Below are positions 42,212 through 49,731 of a DNA stretch of 49,731 nucleotides, in pieces. The translations under genes and the position numbers were made by a program. The DNA comes from JBGTCY01 sp041748615 (lineage in GTDB: Bacteria > Bacteroidota > Bacteroidia > Chitinophagales > CAIOSU01): the NCBI GenBank assembly GCA_041748615.1, contig JBGTCY010000325.1, forward strand, positions 1 to 49,731. The letters are read 5' to 3'. Numbering within the stretch: the stretch's first letter is position 1; each line of letters opens with the position of its first letter. The notes under the pieces are model-generated. The model saw nothing but the letters and a program-made list of their open reading frames with translations, made no database searches and was not told where the DNA came from.

Positions 42212-43144
42212 ATGCCGAATTGGAAAGAGGTTTTAGAGGAAATTCAAACTGTTTCAAAAAAGGGAATCCCGAACGCGCTCGATGTAGTGCGCAGAAAGTA
42301 CATTCTCGAAATTCACAAGAAAACAGGGCGCAATGTGATTGCCTATTATTCCGGCTGGTTGCAGCGCGGCAATGCCATTGACGTCATTGTGAACGACAAG
42401 GATAAAAACGCCTTCATGGTCAACATCCACAAATTAGACAGAGCAAAAGGGCTTGACCTTATCCTTCATACACCGGGCGGAGACCTTGCCGCAACAGAGA
42501 GCATAGTGGACTATTTGAACCTGATGTTTGGCAATGACATTCGAGCAATCATTCCGCAAATTTCAATGAGCGCGGGAACAATGATGGCTTTGGCTTGCAA
42601 GGAAATTATCATGGGCAAGCAGTCCAACCTCGGTCCCATTGACCCGCAAATGGGCGGTGTTGCATGTCAGGCGGTGTTGGATGAGTTCAATACGGCAAAA
42701 GAAGATATTAAAGCCAATCCCCATTCAGCGCCTTTGTGGCAGGCGATTATTTCAAAATATCATCCAACATTTCTCGGAGCATGCCAGAATTCCATTGATT
42801 GGTCTGAGAAATTAGCTGCCGACTGGCTTAAAAGAAACATGTGCAATGGCGATGCCGAAAAGACCAAGAAAATCCTGAAGGAATTCAGCGACCACAAAAC
42901 GAATAAGTCACATGCGCGGCACATCTCCACGTCTAAGTGCAAAGAGATTGGCTTGTCCATTATTGACATGGAAAGCGACAATGATTTGCAGGACATAATT
43001 CTAACCGTTCATCACTCTTTCATGCACACCTTCGCGCACAGCACCGCGACAAAAATCGTGGAGAATCATATGGGAGTGGCTTATGTCGAAAGCCTGCCTA
43101 TTCAAATACCAAAGGCGGCTCCGGCAGCACCGCCAGCCCGTTAG
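42212..43144 (+). CDS. Serine peptidase of the SDH_sah/ClpP-SppA-like clan
   Basis: 310 residues. The ClpP-like oxyanion motif LILHTPGGDLAATESI (about 80-95) is followed by QISMSAGTMMALACKEIIMG (nucleophile Ser, about 121) and SNLGPIDPQMGG, the pattern of the serine dehydrogenase proteinase family (SDH_sah). The family folds like SppA/ClpP; a membrane helix is absent, so it should be cytoplasmic. The C-terminus is Pro/Ala-rich. It is followed 27 bases later by ~95-bp repeat copy 2 and lies between two hutU 3' ends, marking it as part of an inserted block. Confidence 0.85.
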   Translation: MPNWKEVLEEIQTVSKKGIPNALDVVRRKYILEIHKKTGRNVIAYYSGWLQRGNAIDVIVNDKDKNAFMVNIHKLDRAKGLDLILHTPGGDLAATESIVDYLNLMFGNDIRAIIPQISMSAGTMMALACKEIIMGKQSNLGPIDPQMGGVACQAVLDEFNTAKEDIKANPHSAPLWQAIISKYHPTFLGACQNSIDWSEKLAADWLKRNMCNGDAEKTKKILKEFSDHKTNKSHARHISTSKCKEIGLSIIDMESDNDLQDIILTVHHSFMHTFAHSTATKIVENHMGVAYVESLPIQIPKAAPAAPPAR

Positions 43145-43170
43145 ATTACGCGATGTATCTTTTATGTTGA

Positions 43171-43258
43171 ACACTCTTTCCTTCCCCGAAGGTAATACAC
43201 TCACATCGCGCCACGACCAATCAAAGCAATCCATAGTCGTACGAAGCAAGCGCAAAAT
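43171..43258 (+). repeat. ~95-bp dispersed repeat, copy 2
   Basis: CACTCTTTCCTTCCCCGAAG through CATAGTCGTACGAAGCAAGC, just past the peptidase stop and about 90 bases before the hutU stop. Same orientation as copies 1 and 3. Confidence 0.75.
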
Positions 43259-43349
43259 CAGTCCACCGTCCACGGTCAACAGTCCACAGTTTTGAGAGGG
43301 TAGAATTTAGACGGGAGATATTAGATTTTAGATTTTGGTACAGGTGAAA

Positions 43350-45002
43350 TCAGAGTTCCAACCCAAACTTTTTCGCAGTGGCTTTTGCTTCTTCGTAGCC
43401 GGCATCGGCATGGCGGATGACGCCAAGGGCGGGGTCGTTGTGGAGGACGCGCCTTAATCTTTTTTCGGCATCATCGGTGCCGTCAGCCACGATGACCATG
43501 CCCGCGTGGAGGGAGTAGCCGATGCCCACGCCACCGCCATGATGGAACGAGACCCAGCTCGCGCCTCCGGCTGTGTTGATGAGGGCGTTGAGGATGGGCC
43601 AGTCGGCAATGGCATCGGAGCCGTCCAACATGCCTTCGGTTTCGCGGTTGGGCGAGGCGACCGAGCCGGTGTCTAAGTGGTCGCGCCCGATGACGATGGG
43701 GGCTTTGACTTTGCCGGTTTTGACGAGGTTGTTGAACAGTACGCCCGCCTGTTCGCGTTCGCCCATGCCGAGCCAGCAGATGCGCGCGGGCAGTCCCTGG
43801 AAGGCGATTTTCTGGCGGGCGAGGGTGAGCCAGCGGGCAAGTCCTTTGTTGTGGGGGAAGAGTTGGAGGAGGGCTTCATCGGTGGTGTAGATGTCCTGCG
43901 GGTCGCCCGAGAGCGCCACCCAGCGGAAGGGTCCCTTGCCTTCGCAGAAGAGGGGGCGCACGTAGGCGGGTACGAAGCCGGGGAAGTCGAACGCGTTTTT
44001 TACTCCGCGCTTGTCGTGCGCCTGCCCGCGGATGTTGTTGCCGTAGTCGAAGGTAATCGCGCCTTTTTGTTGCAGCGCGAGCATGAGCTGCACGTGGCGG
44101 GCAATCGTGTCGAGCGAGCGTTCACGGTATTGTTCGGGATTTTTTTCTCTCAGGATGGTGGCTTCTTCCACGCTGAGGTTTTGGGGGAAGTAGCCCACGA
44201 GTTCGTCATGCGCGGAGGTCTGGTCGGTGAGTGTGTCGGGGATGATGTTGTTGTCGAGCAGGTGTTGCAGCAAGTCCACCGCGTTGCAAACGATGCCGAT
44301 GGAAACCGCTTCCTTGTTTTTTTTCGCTTCGAGCGCGAGCGTGACGCCTTCTTCGATGCTGGTGGTCATTTTGTCCAAGTAGCGCGTTTCCAATCTTTTT
44401 TTCACGCGCCATGCTTCCATCTCCGCGACAAGACACACTCCTTCGTTCATCGTGATGGCGAGAGGCTGCGCTCCGCCCATACCGCCCAATCCGGCAGTGA
44501 CGTTGAGCGTGCCTTTGAGCGAGCCGTTGAAATGTTTGCCGGCAAGCGAAAGGTAGGTTTCATACGTGCCCTGCACGATGCCCTGTGAGCCGATGTAAAT
44601 CCATGAGCCGGCAGTCATCTGTCCGTACATAATCAGCCCTTTGTCTTCGAGGTCGCGGAAGTGTTCCCACGTTGCCCATCTGCCCACGAGGTTGGAGTTG
44701 GCGATGATTACGCGGGGGGCATCTTTATGCGAACGCAGGATGCCGACCGGCTTACCAGACTGGACGAGCAGCGTCTGGTCGTCTTCGAGCTGGCGCAGGG
44801 CGGCAACGATTTTTTCGAAGCACTCCCAGTTGCGGGCGGCTTTGCCGGTGCCGCCATAGACGATGAGTTCATCGGGCTTCTCGGCAACGGCAGGGTCGAG
44901 GTTGTTGTGCAGCAGGCGGAGGGCGGCTTCCTGGAGCCAGCCTTTGCAGGAGAGGGTGGTGCCGGTGGGGGTGGTGATGGGGTGATGGGTTGATGGGGTC
45001 AT
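43350..45002 (-). CDS. hutU: Urocanate hydratase
   Basis: 550 residues from the chosen start, matching the usual ~550-560. Second enzyme of histidine degradation: urocanate to imidazolonepropionate, using tightly bound NAD. Marks: LSCKGWLQEAALRLLHNNLD, VYGGTGKAARNWECF, LNVTAGLGGMGGAQPLAI (NAD-binding), YGNNIRGQAHDKRG and FHHGGGVGIGYSLHAG. The longer frame to 45092 adds a low-quality N-terminus made of repeat-like sequence, so MTPSTHHPIT at 45002 is preferred. No other hut genes are in the window. Codon use is G+C-rich compared with the genes on both sides. Confidence 0.95.
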   Translation of the reverse strand: MTPSTHHPITTPTGTTLSCKGWLQEAALRLLHNNLDPAVAEKPDELIVYGGTGKAARNWECFEKIVAALRQLEDDQTLLVQSGKPVGILRSHKDAPRVIIANSNLVGRWATWEHFRDLEDKGLIMYGQMTAGSWIYIGSQGIVQGTYETYLSLAGKHFNGSLKGTLNVTAGLGGMGGAQPLAITMNEGVCLVAEMEAWRVKKRLETRYLDKMTTSIEEGVTLALEAKKNKEAVSIGIVCNAVDLLQHLLDNNIIPDTLTDQTSAHDELVGYFPQNLSVEEATILREKNPEQYRERSLDTIARHVQLMLALQQKGAITFDYGNNIRGQAHDKRGVKNAFDFPGFVPAYVRPLFCEGKGPFRWVALSGDPQDIYTTDEALLQLFPHNKGLARWLTLARQKIAFQGLPARICWLGMGEREQAGVLFNNLVKTGKVKAPIVIGRDHLDTGSVASPNRETEGMLDGSDAIADWPILNALINTAGGASWVSFHHGGGVGIGYSLHAGMVIVADGTDDAEKRLRRVLHNDPALGVIRHADAGYEEAKATAKKFGLEL

Positions 45003-45088
45003 TAGTTGATGGGTTGATGGAATAAATTTAGAGGATTTGGGGGAGAGCAGTCTGATGGTCACGGGTCTATTAGTCACGGGTCGTAGCC

Positions 45089-45122
45089 TCATCCCCCGCC
45101 CCCTTCTCCAAAAGAGAAGGGG
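45089..45122. repeat. CTTCTCC/GAGAAGGGG intergenic palindrome
   Basis: CCCCTTCTC, loop CAAAA, GAGAAGGGG: a 9-bp stem upstream of hutU. Same family as the element at 9461-9500. The rest of the 45093-45273 gap shows nothing recognisable. Confidence 0.5.
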
Positions 45123-45273
45123 AGTCCGGACTGATTACTGCTTCAGGGCTGGGGAATTTCGGGACGGATAGTCGGTTGGCGAGGGAATGGAGAATGAGGT
45201 TTGGGGGAGTTTTTTTTAGTGCAACATTACACTGCCGGACAGTGCGCAAGTAGGCTTGGTATCAATGAATATT

Positions 45274-45506
45274 TCATTTAAAATGCTTTTCTTTAATCGC
45301 TGCATCTCTTAATTGTTCAAATGTTTCTCCTTCTTCCAATTTAGCGATTCCTATTAGAGAATCCGCAATGCTTTTTTTATCGTCCTCTTTAAGTTTATAA
45401 ATCAATCCCTGAACTAATGATGAAAAACTTTTCTTTGAACGCCTGGATATTCTTTTGCTTTTTCCACAGCTTTCTTATCCAGGCTGAGCGTTACTTTTGT
45501 TTTCAT
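45274..45506 (-). pseudogene. Ribbon-helix-helix antitoxin (DUF6364-like), frameshifted
   Basis: From ATG 45506 the minus strand reads MKTKVTLSLDKKAVEKAKEY, the opening of RHH antitoxins. After GAATATCCAGGCG (near 45450) one base is missing; in the shifted frame it continues SRRSKKSFSSLVQGLIYKLK and then LIGIAKLEEGETFEQLRDAA, ending at TGA 45274. The total of 233 bases fits a single-base loss. The usual PIN toxin partner is not present downstream, so this is an orphan relic. A minus-strand TATCTTTA about 15 bases upstream is near the -7 consensus. Confidence 0.75.
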
Positions 45507-45563
45507 ATGTACATTTTTATAAAGATACATAAATAAAAGAAAAAACCGAAACGATTCAAGTGA

Positions 45564-46082
45564 ATGAATATTAGCCGACATATCTTAGTTGGACTCTTAC
45601 TATTGATACTGGTAAACTGTAGCCGGACAAACAAGTCCAACGAAAAGCCCTTAAATATTGAAACTCAAACATTGATTACTGAATTCAGTAAATCTATTTT
45701 CAGTAGGGAGAGAATTATTTCCAAAGAAATTCTTGATACCCTTAATATTTTATCCGACACTATTTTTGCTGACACAGCTAAATATTATCGCACACCAAAA
45801 GCTATTATCTATGCTAACAACGCAGCAAGGACTTATTTTCAGGTTATTGAAGACCCTAAAGGAACAATCAATCTTATTGCATTTTTCAATAATAATATTG
45901 AGATGAATGTTGCAGAGTATTTTGACAATGGACAAGTGATGTGTAAATTTAATGTAACAGATGAAGGAGTTAGAGACGGGCGCTATTTCTGCTATTACGA
46001 AAATGGAAAATATAGAAGAACTGGGTATTACAAAAAAGGTAAAGAAATAAACGATAGCTTACGCTCGTACAAAGACGAATAA
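45564..46082 (+). CDS. Lipoprotein with a MORN-like C-terminus
   Basis: 172 residues. The lipobox LVNCS after a hydrophobic run (ILVGLLLLILVNC) predicts a lipid-anchored envelope protein. The C-terminal part (EYFDNGQVMCKFNVTDEGVR, DGRYFCYYENGKYRRTGYYK) repeats the GY/NG pattern of YwqK-type MORN-like motifs. These are often binding modules or immunity partners of secreted toxins; no such toxin is visible here. Starts about 20 bases after a poly-A-rich stretch. Confidence 0.7.
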   Translation: MNISRHILVGLLLLILVNCSRTNKSNEKPLNIETQTLITEFSKSIFSRERIISKEILDTLNILSDTIFADTAKYYRTPKAIIYANNAARTYFQVIEDPKGTINLIAFFNNNIEMNVAEYFDNGQVMCKFNVTDEGVRDGRYFCYYENGKYRRTGYYKKGKEINDSLRSYKDE

Positions 46083-46217
46083 GGAAATGCAAAACCCCAC
46101 CAATTTGTAAGTTTATTTCCGCAATTTGTTTTATTTTAATTCTTTAATAATGTTTCATGAAAATTGCGGGGAAACTCTAACGAAGTTGCCTGCAATGCAG
46201 GTAGATAAATTTTAACC

Positions 46218-46895
46218 ATGGAAAAAGTAAAAAGGATATTTGAGAAATTAATGACTTCAAAAACGATTGAAGATGTTGAGAGAATTCTTGACGACCCAAT
46301 GATTGATAAGAAGAACCAAATGGACGACCAATTATATCCACAACTAAAGTTCAAAATAACGAAAGACGAAATAGAAGACCTAAAGAAAAAAGGAATAATA
46401 ACATCTGACAATTTACTGAGTGACATTTCAAATGCCGATACGTTGACTAAACTACTCTACGCAGTTTCATGGAAAAATGGTGACTTAAAAAAAATAAAAC
46501 ACATCATAGAAGGAATTATTTCAGAACAACAAGACGAAAAGAAAAACGGACTTGTATTTTATCAATTTGGAAAATATTTGACAAAGAAACCGGGAGAACC
46601 AATCATAGACCAACATGTATTGAGAGCCTTTGGAATATTTAAAGCTAATGGTAATAAGGAGAAAATCGAAAAACTAAAACGACTTTCACTTATCACAAAA
46701 AAAGAGAAAGAGTTAATTGACCAATATAAATTGTGGTTAAAAACTGACTTGACAGAAGAGCTTCGAGAGAAAGACAATTATTCTTACTACGTGGATAAGG
46801 TATTATTTGCGGTAGGAAAAAGTGTTACTCCCCTTTCCTCCATCGGAGGTAAGGCGCTCACATCGCGGGACGCTACAAATCAAAGAAAGGCATAG
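46218..46895 (+). CDS. Unknown protein, C-terminus running into a dispersed repeat
   Basis: 225 residues, Lys-rich and helical, low G+C. KLLYAVSWKNGDLKKIKHII and then LVFYQFGKYLTKKPGEPIID with QHVLRAFGIFK resemble all-helical HhH-like folds, but I cannot place it. Residues from about 203 (SVTPLSSIGGKALTSRDATN) are translated ~95-bp repeat (copy 3), so the natural end has been lost or replaced. Confidence 0.6.
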   Translation: MEKVKRIFEKLMTSKTIEDVERILDDPMIDKKNQMDDQLYPQLKFKITKDEIEDLKKKGIITSDNLLSDISNADTLTKLLYAVSWKNGDLKKIKHIIEGIISEQQDEKKNGLVFYQFGKYLTKKPGEPIIDQHVLRAFGIFKANGNKEKIEKLKRLSLITKKEKELIDQYKLWLKTDLTEELREKDNYSYYVDKVLFAVGKSVTPLSSIGGKALTSRDATNQRKA

Positions 46896-46918
46896 TCGTA
46901 TAGAGCAAGCGCAAAATC
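46826..46918 (+). repeat. ~95-bp dispersed repeat, copy 3
   Basis: CTCCCCTTTCCTCCATCGGA through GTCGTATAGAGCAAGCGCAA. It overlaps the 3' end of the preceding gene and ends about 30 bases before the stop of the convergent carbamoyltransferase gene. Confidence 0.75.
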
Positions 46919-46950
46919 ATTTGCATTTTTTTGTCAGGGGAATATTTTTT

Positions 46951-48807
46951 TTAATCCAGCACCGTGCTATAGACATTTTCAAACTTGCGCTTCGGTTGTT
47001 TGGATTTTTCAAACAGGTGGTTGCCGATAACCAGGATGTCCATTTCGGTGTTGATGAAACAGCGGTAGGCATCGTCCGGGGAGTTGACAATCGGTTCTCC
47101 GCGCACATTGAAGCTGGTGTTGACCACCACGCCAACTCCGGTGATTTCTTTGAAGGCTTTGATGAGTTTGTAAAAGCGCGGGTTGGCGGATTTTGAGACC
47201 GTCTGGATGCGGGCGCTGAAATCAAGATGGGTGATGGCAGGCAGCGTGGAACGCAGGAAATATAATTTTTCGCGCAGTGGAAGGTCGTGATAGTTGGCGG
47301 GTAATTCGTGGCGCAGTTCTTTTTTCACTTCACCGACCAGCAGCATGTAGGGCGATGGCTGTTTCAAATCGAAGTATTGCTGCACATCATCATCGCAGAC
47401 AGCCGGGGCAAACGGGCGGAAACTTTCGCGGTATTTTATTTTTTGGTTGAGGCGTTTCTGCATGTCGCTGTTGCGGGGGTCGGCAATGATGCTGCGGTTG
47501 CCGAGCGCGCGCGGTCCCCACTCGGTTTTGCCCTGGAACCAGCCGATGACATTGCCTTCGCTCATCAGTTTGGCGACCGCGTTGCAGAGTGAATCGGCAT
47601 CTTCAAAACTGGTGAAGGGAGCGTCATATTTGTTTGCCATCGCCTCAATTTCAATGTCATGAAACCGGGGACCGAGGAAAGCCCCTTGCATGAGGTCAGG
47701 TGCCGTTTTGTAAACTCTGGGATTGCCGCCATGCAGATGCCAGGCGCTGAGAGCCGCTCCCAGCGCCCCTCCCGCATCGCCCGCTGCGGGCTGGATGAAG
47801 ATGTTTTTAAAAAGTCCCTGCTGTAATATTTTGCCGTTTGCCACGCAGTTGAGCGCGACACCGCCAGCGAGGCAGAGGTTTTCAGAGCCGGTGAGTTCTT
47901 TGGCGTGAGCCGCCATTTTCAATACAATCTCTTCGGTGACTTGTTGAATCGCCAGCGCGAGGTCGCAATAAGGTTGTGTGAGTTCTTCTTCGGGTTCGCG
48001 CTTTTTAAGTTCGAACAGTTGTTCCCAACGGGCATCGTTCACCATGCGCAAACCGACCGCGTAGTTGAAATATTTTTGATTGAGCCAGATGGAGCCATCG
48101 TCTTTGATGTCAACCAACTCAGCGCGGATGATGTTGCGATATCTGTCAATGCGCAGCGAATTGGGATTGCCGTAAGGCGCAAGTCCCATGAGTTTGTATT
48201 CTCCCGAATTGACGCGGAAGCCAAGATAATAGGTGAAGGCGGAATAAAGCAACCCGACCGAATGCGGGAAATGCAGTTCCTTCAAAATGGTGATGTTATT
48301 TTCAACGCCTTTCGAAATGGAAGCCGTGCACCATTCCCCCACGCCATCAATGGTGAGGATAGCAGCTTCCTGCATGTTGGATGGATAAAAAGCGCTGGCG
48401 GCATGTGAAAGATGATGTTCGGGAAAAAGCAGTTTGATTTTTTTTCTGTCATAGGGCTGCACGGATTCTAATTCATCCAGAATCAGTTTTTTCAGAAATA
48501 ATTTTTCTTTCATCCAGAGCGGCATGGAGGCGATGAAAGAAGACAAACCTTTTGGCGCAAAACCATAATAGGTTTCCAGCAGGCGTTCAAACTTCAAAAA
48601 CGGTTTGTCATAAAAAACCACCGCTTGCAGTTCGTCAATTGTTTTGCCGCACTCGCGCAGGCAAAATTCCACCGCCTGATGCGGAAATCCGGGGTCTTGT
48701 TTTTTGCGGGTGAAACGCTCTTCATGCGCTGCCGCAACGATTTCACCATTCTTAATCACAACGGCTGCCGAATCATGATAAAAAGCGGAAATTCCGAGTA
48801 GGTACAT
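46951..48807 (-). CDS. Carbamoyltransferase, NodU/CmcH family
   Basis: 618 residues, the usual family length. N-terminal ASKHA-type domain: MYLLGISAFYHDSAAVVIKN, EERFTRKKQDPGFP and HHLSHAASAFYPS (metal/ATP histidines); LTIDGVGEW and AGGVALNCVANGKIL continue it. The C-terminal YrdC-like part shows QGKTEWGPRALGNRSIIADP and GVVVNTSFNVRGEPIVNSPD. These enzymes transfer carbamoyl from carbamoyl phosphate to hydroxyl groups of sugars or antibiotics; the acceptor is unknown. The start at 48807 is set by the family; the longer frame to 48927 reads a noncoding extension. Confidence 0.93.
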   Translation of the reverse strand: MYLLGISAFYHDSAAVVIKNGEIVAAAHEERFTRKKQDPGFPHQAVEFCLRECGKTIDELQAVVFYDKPFLKFERLLETYYGFAPKGLSSFIASMPLWMKEKLFLKKLILDELESVQPYDRKKIKLLFPEHHLSHAASAFYPSNMQEAAILTIDGVGEWCTASISKGVENNITILKELHFPHSVGLLYSAFTYYLGFRVNSGEYKLMGLAPYGNPNSLRIDRYRNIIRAELVDIKDDGSIWLNQKYFNYAVGLRMVNDARWEQLFELKKREPEEELTQPYCDLALAIQQVTEEIVLKMAAHAKELTGSENLCLAGGVALNCVANGKILQQGLFKNIFIQPAAGDAGGALGAALSAWHLHGGNPRVYKTAPDLMQGAFLGPRFHDIEIEAMANKYDAPFTSFEDADSLCNAVAKLMSEGNVIGWFQGKTEWGPRALGNRSIIADPRNSDMQKRLNQKIKYRESFRPFAPAVCDDDVQQYFDLKQPSPYMLLVGEVKKELRHELPANYHDLPLREKLYFLRSTLPAITHLDFSARIQTVSKSANPRFYKLIKAFKEITGVGVVVNTSFNVRGEPIVNSPDDAYRCFINTEMDILVIGNHLFEKSKQPKRKFENVYSTVLD

Positions 48808-48953
48808 GGGCGGTAAAGATATTGATTTTAGAAAGTGAATTTGAAGTTTTGGAAATTGTTTTTCTGCAAAACGAAATTCAATTCTGTGTGAATGACAAAT
48901 TGCAGTTGCGTTGTCAGAGTGAGTCAAGCGAGAAATCGGGAAACTAAGCGGTG

Positions 48954-49019
48954 TGGCAATCGCTCCACTTCGACTCCGCTCAGTGTGACTGACCCACGCG
49001 AACCATAAAAGTGGTGCAT
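48954..49019. repeat. Second copy of the REP-like arm at 3909-3985, inverted
   Basis: GGCAATCGCTCCACTTCGAC, TCCGCTCAGTGTGAC, CCCACGCGAACCATAAAA and GGTGCA align with the reverse complement of 3985-3909 over about 60 bases. It lies between the divergent carbamoyltransferase and CPMC genes. Confidence 0.65.
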
Positions 49020-49033
49020 CGTCTTACACTTAC

Positions 49034-49041
49034 TAACTTTG
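49034..49041 (+). promoter_or_regulatory. Bacteroidota -7 element before the CPMC gene
   Basis: TAACTTTG, a perfect TAnnTTTG, 7 bases upstream of the ATG at 49049, predicting a leaderless or nearly leaderless transcript. No -33 match stands out. Confidence 0.5.
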
Positions 49042-49048
49042 GCGTATC

Positions 49049-49294
49049 ATGAATCACAGACTGTTACTTCTTCCTGCATTCTTCCTGTTGTTATTTTTTC
49101 TGATTGAACCGGTTGCCGCGCAGTGTCCCATGTGCCGAGCGTCTGTGGAATCATCCATGAAAGAAGGCAGCACGTATGCGTTGGGATTAAACAGGGGCAT
49201 TCTGTACCTGCTTTCCATGCCTTACATTTTATTCAGCGCAATTTTTTTATTGTGGTACCGGAATTACCGGAAACATCAGGCGGCTGCAAGCTGA
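49049..49294 (+). CDS. Small conserved membrane protein with a CPMC motif
   Basis: 81 residues. An N-terminal signal or membrane segment (LLLLPAFFLLLFFLIEPVAA) is followed by AQCPMCRASVESSMKEGSTY, a C-x-x-C pair just outside the membrane, then NRGILYLLSMPYILFSAIFL (second helix). Similar short proteins with CPMCR are known across Bacteroidota with no assigned role; a redox or metal function is a guess. Confidence 0.75.
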   Translation: MNHRLLLLPAFFLLLFFLIEPVAAQCPMCRASVESSMKEGSTYALGLNRGILYLLSMPYILFSAIFLLWYRNYRKHQAAAS

Positions 49295-49470
49295 GTTTTT
49301 ATTTTCGGAAATACTCACGGTTTAAGCTCCATTATTCGTATCATTTGTAGCCACGAATGCACGAATGAAAAAGGTTGATGGTTAAACATCAGTAATAAAA
49401 ATTCAGAACTCCTTATTGCTCACAAATCTCACAAATTGAGATAAGTCATTCGGTGGTTATTTTGCTGCAT

Positions 49471-49547
49471 TTGTCATTCCGGCTTTATGCCGGAATCCCC
49501 CGCGATTTTGTACCGAACCCAAGGGGATGCTCCGATACTCGGAGCAT
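49471..49547. repeat. Two stem-loops in the gap before the window end
   Basis: ATTCCGGC (49476-49483) pairs with GCCGGAAT (49489-49496), part of the dispersed element also at 4071 and 17830. ATGCTCCGA (49527-49535) pairs with TCGGAGCAT (49539-49547), loop TAC. They lie between the CPMC gene and the convergent dehydrogenase gene and may stop transcription both ways. Confidence 0.55.
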
Positions 49548-49565
49548 GACATTTACTTCTGAAAA

Positions 49566-49731
49566 TCAAATATCCCCCAGCATCGGTCTCAGGATGATTT
49601 CTTCCACGACAGTTCTTTCCGAGAGCGAATAAATCCCGTAAATCACTTCGGCAAGGTCTTGCGTAGTCATAAAGCGCTCTTCCGGCAAACCCGCGCTTTC
49701 CCAGGATGGCGTGTAGGTTGCTCCGGGAAAA
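49566..49731 (-). CDS. C-terminus of a probable short-chain dehydrogenase (3' end only)
   Basis: The minus-strand frame is open from the window edge to TGA 49566-49568. The last 55 residues read FPGATYTPSWESAGLPEERF, then TTQDLAEVIYGIYSLSERTV and EEIILRPMLGDI. The PGATYTPSW segment after the active-site region and the VVEEIILRP end are typical of Bacteroidota SDR oxidoreductases. The catalytic Ser-Tyr-Lys part lies outside the window, so the family call is moderate. Confidence 0.65.
   Translation of the reverse strand, partial: FPGATYTPSWESAGLPEERFMTTQDLAEVIYGIYSLSERTVVEEIILRPMLGDI

Noticed and set aside
43677..44588. 303-codon open frame on the plus strand
   Set aside because: Antisense to hutU, which is unmistakable; composition typical of an antisense shadow.
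46951..48927. Longer N-terminus for the carbamoyltransferase
   Set aside because: Family members begin at MYLLGISAFYHDS (48807); the extension has no conserved character.

Overview
The window looks like chromosomal DNA of an environmental Bacteroidota bacterium (Chitinophagales/Sphingobacteriales-like; the order is inferred). Evidence: five secreted proteins end in type IX secretion (T9SS) C-terminal sorting domains, several genes are preceded by the Bacteroidota -7 promoter element TAnnTTTG, and small Bacteroidota-type conserved proteins are present. Housekeeping genes are scattered among unrelated loci, and short dispersed intergenic repeats are common.

Layout. 0-9.5 kb: a 5'-truncated coiled-coil gene, RNase P RNA (minus strand), a Smr-domain protein, a methyltransferase, a TPR protein, a radical SAM protein, an AAA/DUF4143 ATPase preceded by four helically phased dyad repeats, a polyprenyl synthase, an alpha/beta hydrolase and a PAP2 phosphatase. 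9.6-17.6 kb: four neighbouring minus-strand T9SS-exported proteins built from one shared cysteine-containing domain plus Ig-like/PKD modules, then a fifth, unrelated T9SS protein. 17.9-31.6 kb: priA preceded by a RelE-type toxin-antitoxin (TA) pair, a DUF3592 membrane protein, a two-gene ATPase/Toprim module resembling a split OLD/PARIS-type defence system, an acyltransferase-like protein, a sodium:solute symporter, a LOG-family protein, a GH3 glycosidase, gltX and a polysaccharide deacetylase.

The most striking region is 32.6-39.2 kb. Seven different TA modules (PIN/antitoxin, DUF4160/DUF2442, a second PIN/antitoxin, DUF433/DUF5615 twice, a ParE-like pair, UPF0175/DUF3368) alternate one-for-one with seven copies (A-G) of a roughly 0.3-kb direct repeat, always in the same orientation although the TA modules point both ways. 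Four copies keep a conserved open frame of about 60 codons on the minus strand; the others have lost it. Two toxins in the array are broken, one by a Trp-to-TGA nonsense change and one by a one-base frameshift. No integrase or transposase is visible. The array looks like a TA island that grew by recombination between repeats.

39.2-49.7 kb: an unknown protein and a large protein with a C-terminal PD-(D/E)XK/EDxHD-like nuclease domain, an inserted-looking serine-peptidase locus (SDH_sah family) flanked by a second family of ~95-bp repeats and by a diverged duplicate of the hutU 3' end, hutU itself, a frameshifted ribbon-helix-helix antitoxin relic missed by simple ORF calling, a lipoprotein, an unknown protein whose C-terminus runs into a repeat, a NodU-type carbamoyltransferase, a small CPMC membrane protein and the 3' end of a probable short-chain dehydrogenase. 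I saw no tRNA, no CRISPR array and no intact insertion sequence.
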